Program-made: the position numbers and the translations under genes | Assembly: GCA_039105265.1 (NCBI GenBank) | Contig: JAPFFF010000007.1 | Location: 6,324,001-6,388,000, forward strand | Origin: Tritrichomonas musculus | Lineage: Eukaryota; Parabasalia; Tritrichomonadida; Tritrichomonadidae | DNA: 64,000 bases | Direction of reading: 5' to 3' | The notes under the pieces: generated by a model | The model's database searches: none | The model's input: the letters and a program-made list of their open reading frames with translations, nothing else | What the model was told of the DNA's origin: nothing | In this document: positions 10,294 to 19,900 of the stretch, in pieces | How the letters are laid out: every line of letters begins with the position of its first letter | Numbering within the stretch: position 1 is the stretch's first letter

Positions 10294-11514
10294 ATGATTT
10301 TCTTTTTTTTACAGATTTGTTTTACAATTACGATTTCGAATGATAGCCATAAAGGTGAATTAATAATACCAGAAGGATCATCTGAAATCAAAAACGAAGA
10401 ATATTATGGATGTTCAAAATTAACAGGAAGTCTAATAATTCCAGATAGTGTTAAACATATAGGGAAATATTCATTTTATAATTGTTATGGATTTACAGGG
10501 AATTTAAAGTTACCCAAAAATATTATCTCAATTGGTGAATATGCATTCTATAATTGTCATGGATTTACTGGCAGTCTGACAATTTCAGATACATGCACAA
10601 GAATAGGAATATATTCATTTTATAATTGCTCTGGATTCACAAGTCTTTCTTTACCTTCCAGATTACATTCAATCAGCAGTCATTCATTCAGCGATTGCTC
10701 TGGATTTAGAGGTTCATTATCAATCGGAGCATCGACAACAAAAATCGAAAAATATGCATTTGCAGGATGCTCTGGATTTGACCAAACATTGACTTTTTCA
10801 GACAATCTTATAAAAATTGAAGAAGGAGCGTTTTTCGGCTGTTCTGGATTCACTGGAAGAGTTGAATTCAAAAATGTCAAAGCCATTGAAAAATATGCGT
10901 TTTATGGCTGTTCAAACATTGAATCTGTTTCATTAAGATCATTCACAAAAGTTGGTGAAAAATCATTTTTCAAGTGCAGAAAATTGTCAGAAAACAAAAA
11001 CCACTTGATGATCATTGGCGCTTCTTTTGGTGATGGAATGCATGAAGCAGCCAATTCTGTGTCAGGAAAAAAAAATAATTCAAAATTGAATGTTTTTTTG
11101 AATAAACTTGGAAATTGTAAAGAATCGTTGATTGTCGTTTTTGTTGTTTTGATCATCGCTGCTGCGATGTGCTGCTTTGAAGCTGACAATTCGAGTTTGC
11201 AAAACGATCAGACGACGGGTCCTGCAATTGTTAATTCTATCGACAATGGAATCGTTGCCATTTCAGAGCAAAAAGAGGAAAGAAATGCTGATGTTGAGAC
11301 AATTAAAAAAGATGATAAAAACGCACATTTCGCTTCTCTGCACGATATAAACCAGCCCAGATACAACAACATGAACTACATACCAAAGGTGACTGGCGAA
11401 GTTGTTGATACAAAGCCTAATTCGTATTATGCACCGCCACCGCCAAATTATCCGTCATCAGATGATGATGGTGATAAAGTTGCAGTTGATTTAAGCTCAA
11501 CTGAAGAAGATTAA
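10294..11514 (+). CDS. BspA-like leucine-rich repeat membrane protein
   Basis: A 406-aa protein. A short hydrophobic N-terminus (MIFFFLQICFTITIS) may serve as signal peptide. Residues about 20-235 are BspA/TpLRR-type repeats of about 23-25 residues with the pattern IGxYSFYNCxGFTGSLTI. Then come a Ser/Asn/Lys linker, one transmembrane helix near residues 278-297 (LIVVFVVLIIAAAMCC) and a cytoplasmic tail of about 110 residues that is acidic and ends with a Pro-rich patch (YYAPPPPNYPSSDDD). Trichomonads carry hundreds of such genes; the family is associated with surface display and adhesion to host cells or matrix. Having both a membrane anchor and a Pro-rich tail suggests a link to the cytoskeleton or trafficking machinery, which is inference. 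The gene is intact and starts at its first ATG. Confidence 0.88.
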   Translation: MIFFFLQICFTITISNDSHKGELIIPEGSSEIKNEEYYGCSKLTGSLIIPDSVKHIGKYSFYNCYGFTGNLKLPKNIISIGEYAFYNCHGFTGSLTISDTCTRIGIYSFYNCSGFTSLSLPSRLHSISSHSFSDCSGFRGSLSIGASTTKIEKYAFAGCSGFDQTLTFSDNLIKIEEGAFFGCSGFTGRVEFKNVKAIEKYAFYGCSNIESVSLRSFTKVGEKSFFKCRKLSENKNHLMIIGASFGDGMHEAANSVSGKKNNSKLNVFLNKLGNCKESLIVVFVVLIIAAAMCCFEADNSSLQNDQTTGPAIVNSIDNGIVAISEQKEERNADVETIKKDDKNAHFASLHDINQPRYNNMNYIPKVTGEVVDTKPNSYYAPPPPNYPSSDDDGDKVAVDLSSTEED

Positions 11515-12469
11515 TAGTTTACATAAATATATTTGCAAAATATTTTTTTAATATGCATAATATTCTGTAACTAACACTATACTCATAAAATGAAATTGAC
11601 ATTAAAAAAAAAAAACAACTCAAGAATTCCCACCAAATTTAAAACTTTTCTTAGGAAGTAGAAAAAATTGGAGTATTTTTTTTACAAATTACTCAAGAAT
11701 CAGGGGTCACAGGTTCGATTCCCGTCCTTAATGAGTAAACTATTTCTGGATAATCAGTATATAAAATTAATTTTTTTTCATCATATATTAGAGCTATTCA
11801 AAGATAAAGTATACCATTATATTAAGCATTTAATACATTATATAAATGACTATATCATTTTTATATAAGGTGTTATAAGTTATTGAGGATTATTGTTCGT
11901 TGTAAAAAATAAATCGATTTGATTGGTAAAAACGCATAACATATTGAAATATCTTTTTATTTTATAATCAAATTTAGTGAAATGATCGGGGTTGTTTCAA
12001 ATCGTGTGAGTCAAAATGAATATACGTTTATTTTTAATAAAATAAAAGTAATAAATAAAAATTATATAGATTATCAATTTGATCTTGATGTGTATTATAT
12101 AATTGCATTCTATTAATTTCAATAATCGCAATGGTTGGAAATAAAATATGTCTGTTATTCATAAAAAATCTGCGATAACTTGTAGCACCCTATATTGAAC
12201 TGAAATTAATGAATTTTTCTCTGAAGCAGATGAGAAAATGCATTTTGTTAGCTACAATGTGCATTATTTTTCTTAAGAAAATTACATTTAAGAAATTTTT
12301 GACAAATAAAGATGAATTTTTTTTGACCAAAAAGGCTGATTTACTTTACTAAGAGTTTCTCAAATTTGGAATTCAAGACAAGAAGAAAACGAAGTTTTTC
12401 TTTCGATGAATGAAGAACTACTGAATCATTCTCTGCAATATACATTAATAGAAATACATACTTTTCAGT
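11515..12469. other. Spacer with a tRNA-like T-arm remnant
   Basis: About 950 bp. A T-arm/B-box-like sequence lies at about 11707-11725 (see separate entry). Short + strand stretches near 12210-12270 translate without obvious homology. No complete gene is visible. Confidence 0.5.
11699..11735 (+). other. tRNA-like 3' fragment (B box)
   Basis: The sequence CACAGGTTCGATTCCCGT has the GGTTCGATTCC B-box core with flanking bases able to form most of a T stem (ACAGG/CCCGT, one mismatch), preceded by AGGGGT like a variable loop. I could not find a matching 5' acceptor arm, D arm or anticodon arm in the preceding 90 bp, and the 3' strand CCTTAAT has no partner. So this is at best a tRNA fragment or a tRNA-derived short element, not a working tRNA gene. 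Confidence 0.35.
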
Positions 12470-15139
12470 TCAAAAGAAATTGAATATATCAAGAAAACTG
12501 AATATCGACTTAGATTGCTTATTTTTCATTCTATCGAGATTTCGGATTGCTAGATCATTTCCCATGTCAGCTGCTTTTTGATAGTACTTAATTGCTTTTG
12601 AGTCGTCTCGCATGACTCCTCTTCCTTCTTCATACATAAGCCCTAAGTTGTTGATTCCATTTGAACTTCCAAGGCTTTCTGCTTTTTTGTAATATTTCAA
12701 TGCTTTTGAATAGTCCTTCATAACGCCATTTCCTTGCTCATAAATAATGCCAAGATTTGTATTTGCTTCTAAATCTCCATGATCGGAAGCTTTCTGGTAG
12801 TATTCAATTGCTTTTGGTATGTCTTTCTCAACATCTTCCCTTACTGAATACAAATATCCAAGATTGTACAATGCATTTATATTGCCAAGATCTGCTGCTT
12901 TCTTGAAGCATTCGACAGCTTTTGGGATGTTTTTCTTGACTCCTTTTCCTTTTGAATATAAAATGCCAAGATTGTTGAATGCACCATGAAATCCTAGTTC
13001 TGCAGCTTTTTTGTAGTATTCAATTGCTTTTGAGTAATTTTGCTTGACTCCTATTTTTTTCATATAACAACTGCCAAGTCTAAATATTCCAGCTGGATCT
13101 CCAAGTTCCGCTGCTTTTTGGTAGTATTCAAACGCTTTTGAATAGCTAAGCTTGACTCCTTTTCCTTCCTCATAAAGAATGCCAAGATTGGTAATGGCAT
13201 TTGGATTATAATCAGCTGCTTTTTGGAAGTATTCAAGCGCTTTTTTGTAGTCTTGCCTGACTCTTTTCCCTTCTTTATAAAGAACGCCCAAATCCGTCAT
13301 CGCATTCACATCACCGAGATCTGATGCTTTTCGGTAGAATTCAAGCGCTTTTTTGTTGTCTTGCTTAACTCCAAGTCCGTCTTTATAAAGAACGGCTAGA
13401 TTCTTCATTGCAATTACATTTCCGAGATCTGCAGCTTTTTGATAATACTCAATTGCTCTGTTGTAATCTTGCTTCACTCCGCTTCCTTTTTCATAAAGAA
13501 CTCCCAGATTCTTCATAGCAATGTTGTCCCCAAGATCTGCGGCATTCTTGTAGTATTCAATTGCTTTTGAGTAGTCTTGATTGACTCCTTTTCCTTCTTC
13601 ATATAAAATGCCGAGATTTGTCATTGCAAAAGAGTCGCCAAGCGAAACTGCTCTTTGAAAATATTCAAATGCTTTTGAGTAGTCTTGATTGACTCCTTTT
13701 CCTTCTGAATAAAGAACACCAAGATTGGTGATTGCACGTGCATCACCAAAATCGGCTGCTCTCTGATAGAATTCAAGTGCTTTTGAGTAGTCCTTCACAT
13801 CATCATTAATTCCTTTTTCATGCAAAACGCTAAGATTTGACATTGCTGCTTTTTTATCAAGATTGACTTCCTTTTGATTGCATTCAATTGACTTCAGGCC
13901 GTCCTGCTTGATGCCTATTCGGTGCTGATACTTGTATGCAATCGCACTGTAGCCTCGTGGATTCCCCTGGTCGCCTGATCTCTCAAAATAAGAGATCGAC
14001 TTTTGAGGATCTGTTTTGACCAGCTCTCCTTTTTCGTAGAGAAGTCCAAGAAGATAAGACGAATAACAGTTGCCTTGCTCTGATGAGCGTTCCAACGCCG
14101 ACACTGCCTCTTGGATGCTTGCGCGCGCACTGTGGATGCCATCGAGTCCGGTAATGAAGTCGTCGTTTGTAGACTCGAAGACTTGTTGTTCTTTCTTACA
14201 AAAACTGGCAGATTTGTTCTCTCTCCTCTTTATTTTCAGCATGTTGATGTACTCTGACACTTTTTCTTCTTCTATCGTTCCTTCTTGGTACGTTAAATTG
14301 CTCGAAAGTGCCTCGAAGATCTCGTCGAAGGAGGGACGATTTTCTGGGTTTTGGCTCCAGCACTTTTCAATAAGTTTTTGAATTTTGTATGGAACAATTG
14401 AGGTGAGCCGAGGACGATAGCCATCAATAACTTTGTTCGTTAGAATGAAAGGTGAAATTGTTTCACCAAATTCATATGGCACTTTTCCGGTAATAATCTC
14501 ATATGCAAGAATGCCAAAAGCGTAGACATCAACGGCTGTGCTTAGTTTGGTTTCTCCTCGTAGAATTTCTGGGGCCATGTATAATAGGGTATCGATTTGA
14601 CTTGTTGTGTTAAATCGTATTAAATTTGAATAACCAAAATCACAGATATGAGGGCAGTAATTGTCATCAAATAGAATGTTTTCTGGCTTTAGATTGTGGT
14701 GAGATATTCCATGCTTGTGCAAATAGCGCATTGCATCAGATATACCTAATAATGTAATATATTTTTTTGTTGAGTCCCAATTTGGGTCAGAAAACGATTT
14801 CATTTCTTTATTAAGGATATCTTTTAATGATCCATGTGGGTAGTACTCGGTTATAATTGTAGGCTCAAGTTTTTTTGGATCTTTGAACGATTTGAAATTA
14901 ATACCGATAAATTTAACAATTGAGGGATGCGCTAGTTTATGAAGTAGTGATGATTTACGAACAAATAGCATTTGTTCTTGCCCATCGAATCCTTCGGTTG
15001 TATTAATTACTTTGACAGCATATTTTTGGTGGTTATTGATATTTTCTGCCAGATAGACAGTACCAAATGTACCTTTACCTAGTTCTTTGTCTAAAAGCTT
15101 ATAATCTTTGGTATCATAAAATGAATCTTGAAATTCCAT
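12470..15139 (-). CDS. Protein kinase-Sel1 repeat fusion, probable pseudokinase
   Basis: An 889-aa protein. Residues about 13-285 form a protein kinase fold: Gly-rich loop GKGTFGTV, the YAVKV lysine, HHNLKPEN in the catalytic loop, CDFGYSN, MAPE and a VDVYAFGILAYEI helix. The catalytic-loop HRD is read as HHN near residue 150, so the proton-accepting Asp is Asn; DFG and the ATP lysine remain. From about residue 345 to 870 there are some fourteen Sel1-like repeats of 36 residues (pattern YxKAAELGDxxAxxNLGxLYxEGKGVKQDYSKA), which form a solenoid scaffold. Kinase-Sel1 fusions form large families in trichomonads. The product is probably a cytosolic, ATP-binding scaffold rather than an active kinase, although some kinases tolerate this change. 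The start at 15139 places the Gly-rich loop at the usual distance. Confidence 0.9.
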   Translation of the reverse strand: MEFQDSFYDTKDYKLLDKELGKGTFGTVYLAENINNHQKYAVKVINTTEGFDGQEQMLFVRKSSLLHKLAHPSIVKFIGINFKSFKDPKKLEPTIITEYYPHGSLKDILNKEMKSFSDPNWDSTKKYITLLGISDAMRYLHKHGISHHNLKPENILFDDNYCPHICDFGYSNLIRFNTTSQIDTLLYMAPEILRGETKLSTAVDVYAFGILAYEIITGKVPYEFGETISPFILTNKVIDGYRPRLTSIVPYKIQKLIEKCWSQNPENRPSFDEIFEALSSNLTYQEGTIEEEKVSEYINMLKIKRRENKSASFCKKEQQVFESTNDDFITGLDGIHSARASIQEAVSALERSSEQGNCYSSYLLGLLYEKGELVKTDPQKSISYFERSGDQGNPRGYSAIAYKYQHRIGIKQDGLKSIECNQKEVNLDKKAAMSNLSVLHEKGINDDVKDYSKALEFYQRAADFGDARAITNLGVLYSEGKGVNQDYSKAFEYFQRAVSLGDSFAMTNLGILYEEGKGVNQDYSKAIEYYKNAADLGDNIAMKNLGVLYEKGSGVKQDYNRAIEYYQKAADLGNVIAMKNLAVLYKDGLGVKQDNKKALEFYRKASDLGDVNAMTDLGVLYKEGKRVRQDYKKALEYFQKAADYNPNAITNLGILYEEGKGVKLSYSKAFEYYQKAAELGDPAGIFRLGSCYMKKIGVKQNYSKAIEYYKKAAELGFHGAFNNLGILYSKGKGVKKNIPKAVECFKKAADLGNINALYNLGYLYSVREDVEKDIPKAIEYYQKASDHGDLEANTNLGIIYEQGNGVMKDYSKALKYYKKAESLGSSNGINNLGLMYEEGRGVMRDDSKAIKYYQKAADMGNDLAIRNLDRMKNKQSKSIFSFLDIFNFF

Positions 15140-15716
15140 TTCAAATATTTTTTATATAAAATTGACCTTAAGGCCAATTTACATTCAAATTTTTTTGATA
15201 TTTATCAAACAGAATACAAGAATAATAAAAGAGAATAAACATGTAAACAAACTCGTTACTAGCAATATCAGCCAAACATCGATATTTTTACCAAAAAAAT
15301 TTTTATTTGACTTAAGATGATTCTACAAATATGATTGATAAAGAGACTTATACTATTTTTAGCCGATTTTACGATTATTTTTGGGAAAAAAATCCCAGAA
15401 CAGAGCCAATGAATGACCAGTATATTACATTTATCATAAATACTATTATATATTATATTAAGTCACTTCAACTTAAGTGAAACAATTGAAAATGATTAAA
15501 GGCAAAGTTAAAGCTATTAAGTCACTTCAACCTCAACTTGGTTGGAAACCGTTAAATATTCATCTTTCAATATTTCATAGAAAATTAACAAAATTTTGAT
15601 TTTTATTTGATAACAAATTTATCTTATGTTTTGGTTCTTATCATAAAATGGTACACCTATTCAAGTTGGATACATTATAAATAAAAGATATGAAGATTTA
15701 ATATTAGTTATTTTTA
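15140..15716. other. Spacer with small open frame and a direct repeat
   Basis: About 580 bp. A 49-codon open frame runs at 15331-15480 (+), beginning MIDKETYTIFSRFYDYFWEK; it resembles a piece of a coding sequence but I do not recognise it. The motif ATTAAGTCACTTCAAC occurs at about 15457 and again at about 15518. No other feature is seen. Confidence 0.4.
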
Positions 15717-16223
15717 TTAAAGTTCTGTTTGTTTTTCTGAAGGGGTTTCAAATGTTTGGTAGGTATTTAACCAATTTTTAACCTGGTCTCTAAGCTTGTC
15801 GTCATTGTAATTGAAAGCTTTTTTGAATAATCCATTTCTTAAATATGTTGCATTTTTAATAGAGGCTTTAAATTTTTCAACAGCGCTACCAATGTATCGT
15901 TTATGTGTTAAAAATGTGACAACTTTTTTTTGATGAAAGTCGATATTATCTATAACTTTTAGGATTGGACCAGCAGGCTTCCATGCCCAAACAGGAGCTC
16001 CAATATAAAAAACATCATACTTGTCTATATTGGGGATTTCTTTTACATCAGGAATAATACCAGCAATTTGATGATAACAAGCTTTGAAAAATCCACTAAC
16101 TCCAGAATAATCAACAAGAGAAGTTACATTAAAAATATCTCCTCCAGTTTCTTCTTTAATAATATTTGCAATTCTTGTTACTGATCCAGTAAAAGAGTAT
16201 ACTATAATAAGAGCGTTTAGCAT
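15717..16223 (-). CDS. Flavodoxin-like protein
   Basis: A 168-aa protein of single flavodoxin domain size. The N-terminus LIIVYSFTGSVTRIANII has the FMN phosphate-binding loop (SxTGxVxR/T) after the first beta strand. The middle has YDVFYIGAPVWAWKPAGPI, the strand and aromatic loop that pack against the isoalloxazine ring, and the later KKVVTFLTHKR strand fits the fold. It would bind FMN and carry electrons or reduce a small substrate in the cytosol. Anaerobic trichomonads use several flavodoxin-like and flavodiiron proteins, but no partner is encoded nearby. There is no visible hydrogenosomal targeting presequence. The start codon is preceded by GCTAA and a long A run on the coding strand. 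Confidence 0.88.
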   Translation of the reverse strand: MLNALIIVYSFTGSVTRIANIIKEETGGDIFNVTSLVDYSGVSGFFKACYHQIAGIIPDVKEIPNIDKYDVFYIGAPVWAWKPAGPILKVIDNIDFHQKKVVTFLTHKRYIGSAVEKFKASIKNATYLRNGLFKKAFNYNDDKLRDQVKNWLNTYQTFETPSEKQTEL

Positions 16224-16369
16224 TTAGCAAACTTTTTTTTTTTTTTTTTTGAAAAAGTTCAATTTAATTATTTTTTTCATTCAATTTTCAACATTTTAAA
16301 TTAAATCGACCAAAATCAATAACTGAGTCAAAATTGTTCAAAATTCCTATTAAAGAATTTGAGGAAGAC

Positions 16370-16906
16370 ATGGAAACAGTATCAGCGAAAGGGGAAAAAA
16401 AATAATATCATAACATTGAAATTTGTTGAAGATTCAGCAGTCAAAACAATTTACGGAGGTATGTTTTCATATTATTCAGAAATCAAAGAAATTCATTTTC
16501 CAGCAAGTTTGAAAGAATTGAAAGAAGATTGGTGCTCTGATATACAAAATTTGAATAAAATAATAATTTCACCAAAGAATGGTCAATTCATGATGAAAGA
16601 AGAAAAATATTTAATTGGTAAAAATGATCCAAACAAAGATGAATTTGACAAACTTCTATTTGGATGTCATGACATTGATGAGATTTCTATTCCACCAAAT
16701 ATTAAAATCATATCACCGAGTGCATTTCATAATTGTTCTAATTTGATCAAAGTTGAAATTCCATCAAATTCTAATTTACAAAGTACAACTTTTTCAATGG
16801 ATATTCGTTAGGACAGGAAAACTTAGACTCAAAAGAAACATATAAAAGATATAATATCAATGGATTGAAAATAAGTATTGAAAGAGAAATAAAAAATGTA
16901 TCTTAA
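16370..16906 (+). pseudogene. BspA-like LRR gene fragment, frame-disrupted
   Basis: A short open start (METVSAKGEKK from ATG 16370) stops in an A-rich run. In the next frame the coding continues with LKFVEDSAVKTIYGGMF, then ISPKNGQFMMKEEKYLIG and DIDEISIPPNIKIISPSAF, which are signature phrases of trichomonad BspA-like LRR proteins. A second frame change near 16790 leads to a C-terminal piece ending at TAA 16904-16906. Only one or two LRR units remain, against the ten or more usual for the family. It is a decayed, internally deleted BspA-like gene lying 50 bp from the tail end of the AAA/VWA giant gene. Confidence 0.7.
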
Positions 16907-16958
16907 TTGATTCTTTATTTATCAGTTTTTTGATTTCAAATTCAATAATAGAACTTAT

Positions 16959-19900
16959 CTATTGATACATATACTGAACAGTTTTTGCAACAACGCCAAC
17001 AAAAATTGATTCTAAAGATGATGTGTTTGAAATACTGTTTTTGATCAATATTGAATTAATATAATAGCATCCATAATTATTCCAGACTCTATATTGACGA
17101 TCGAAATCTGGATCACATGATACTGTGATAAGTTTTTCAATTTTTAAATTTGACATTCTATAATTAATATTACTCCAAACTGAACTCCATGATTGACCTC
17201 GTTCATTTCCACTTTTATGACTTGAATCATTAAAATCATGATAATGACTTGGTGCATCTCCAAGTAATATAAATATATTTTTATATTTTAATGAACTTGA
17301 TTCAATTTGATCAAGAGCGGTCTCAAAACCAGCTGCAATATTTTCAGGTGTATCTCCTCCTCCAGTTGCGGCAATCGAATTCATGAAATTACGCACACTA
17401 TCTGGTGAGGATGTAATGCAATGTTTTTCAATCATTCCATTATAATTATATCTATCACATATATCTCTATATGCAACAAATTGAATATATATCTGGATAT
17501 CTTTGACTCTTGATTTGCATTCATTAATTAAATCTCTTAATTTATTTTTGCATGTATCAATTACATGAGCCATTGAAAAAGTTGCGTCAATAATAATGGT
17601 AATTAAAAGAGGTGTTGGTGGTTTAATGAAGAGTAATGATCTTCTTGGTCTTATACAAACATTAATTTTGATTCCTTTTTTATTCAAATTTCCATCCATT
17701 AAATTTCGCAAATTTGAATAATGAACGCATGCCATTGCGAGATTATTAATATATCTTGCTGCACCAGTCTCAGTATATTCATTAAAGAATTTTGAAGCCC
17801 CATTATCTAAGATGATAATCCCTTCATTTTTTAATGGAACCCGATAAACGCATGATGGTGTGCCATATCTTGTTCTAGAAAATATTTTGAATGAGCTATC
17901 AATATTAATAAATTTGGCCAATGTTTTTCCTTCAGAGAGACGTTCCAATCCTCCACCTAATGATGGAAGACAATTATGACGTATTCCATTTATTATTGCA
18001 TTAAATGTATATTTGCAATTCAAAAATTCTCCTGATCTAACTTCATCGCCACTAGAAGCAACCATTATTCCACCTCCAGGATCTGAATTTTTAGGGTCAA
18101 CTCGTATTTGAAGATTTGGAATTAATTGAAGTATATGATTAATTTCGAAAATGAATGGAGGATTTTCGGCAAACATGACAAGTGCTCCTCCTTCTTGTTG
18201 GAATTTGACAATAGTTTCACGGAATGATTCAAAATAATTTTCATCTTCAGTTAACTTCTCATCTCCTGTTGATGCAGTACATAACATTGCTATATGATAT
18301 TTTCCAGAAATTAATTCTTGTATGGATTCTCGGTATGTTGTTACAATTTTATAATCAAATCCTTTTTCTTTAAATTTGTCTCCTGGTGATTTTGTATCTC
18401 GTGGCATTCCAGGTGGTCCATTAATAAATGTATTTGCCGTAATTTTATAATCCGCGGTTCCTGGTTTTCCTTGATAAAACATCATTACTAAAATTATAAA
18501 TCCTTCATATTTGCCATTCTTGCATGAATCATAATTACTATCTGTAGTATAATTACTTCCAGTGAAGTTTTTGGAGTCAAATGCTTCCATATTTAAACTT
18601 TCTGTAATGAATAGATTATAAAATTCTGTATCGGCAAATTTTTTCAGTAAATCAGAATTTTTGATATCATGTTTCAAATTTGGTAATGTTGTAGGTAATT
18701 TTGGTGTTGGAAGTTTATCATAAGGCCTAAAAACATTTTTGGTTATTGAAGACATTAGTAATTTATTTAAGGCTTCTCGTGTTTTATATGGATTTTTAGA
18801 CCATATGCTCCAAGAGAATATTTCTTCCATTCTGTATGGTGTTGGACCAGTTGCTATTCCAATTACAGTTGTTCCATTTAGTTGGGCGAATGATATTGCG
18901 TCGATAATTTCATTCTCCTGATCTTTTCCAAGTAAAGCATCTGTAATTACGAACATTAAATGGGACATTATATTGCTTGACTTTTGGGATACTACTTTTT
19001 TTATTGCTGCATCAAGTGTTCTTGATTCAGATGCATTTTCAATGAGAATATTATATATTTTTGAATATAATGGATCTTCATTTGAAATATATTTTAGATC
19101 TTGGTTAACTAGTAATGATATTATTTTTGATCCACTAAAAATCAAATTAACTGAAGGAATTTCTAATTCTTTAAGAGAAGTTATTAATGAAATAACTGAT
19201 AAGAAACAATGATTTAATGAATATTTCTTTATAATTGTTGAATTGTCAACCACGATATTAATTGCATATTCTCTAATTTTCTCACCTCTTTTCTCTTTAA
19301 ATATTAAAATATTTGTAAAATTCGATAGAATAAGTTTAATTATTCCTTCACAACTTATAAGACGTCCGTGAGAAGACAATTCAAATTTTGTTGCTTTGTT
19401 TGGAGGGAATATTCTTGAGCCATATGTTAAATCACCAAATTCTAAATTGTTTAAATTAATTATTTCAAAGTTTCCTTCTACTTTGGTCTTGTATAATTCA
19501 TTTTTTTCTGAATATGAATTCTGTGGCTTTTTGCCATGCATTGAATTCTTACATATATATATTTCTGATTTGAAATCAATGTTGTTTATAAACTTATTAC
19601 ATTTAATATTTAAAGAATTTGGAATGATTGAATGCTCTGATTTTGAACAACCCTTAAACATAATGAAAATTTTCAATAATAAATTTGAGATTGATGAACA
19701 AATATCGCTCATCGTTAAGTAACTCAAATATGATGTCTCTCTTAATGATTCTTTTAGTCTATTTGAGATTATTGTTTCAATGTATTGGCATGGTTCAATA
19801 TATCCGATGATATTTCTATTATTCAATGATAATAAGGCTATTTCCTCCCATTTCATATATGGTGTTAAAACTTGAGATGAAATAAATGTTGAAAAAATAA

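Noticed and set aside
11699-11735. Complete tRNA gene
   Set aside because: Only a T arm is visible; no D arm, anticodon arm or acceptor partner could be found in the preceding 90 bp.
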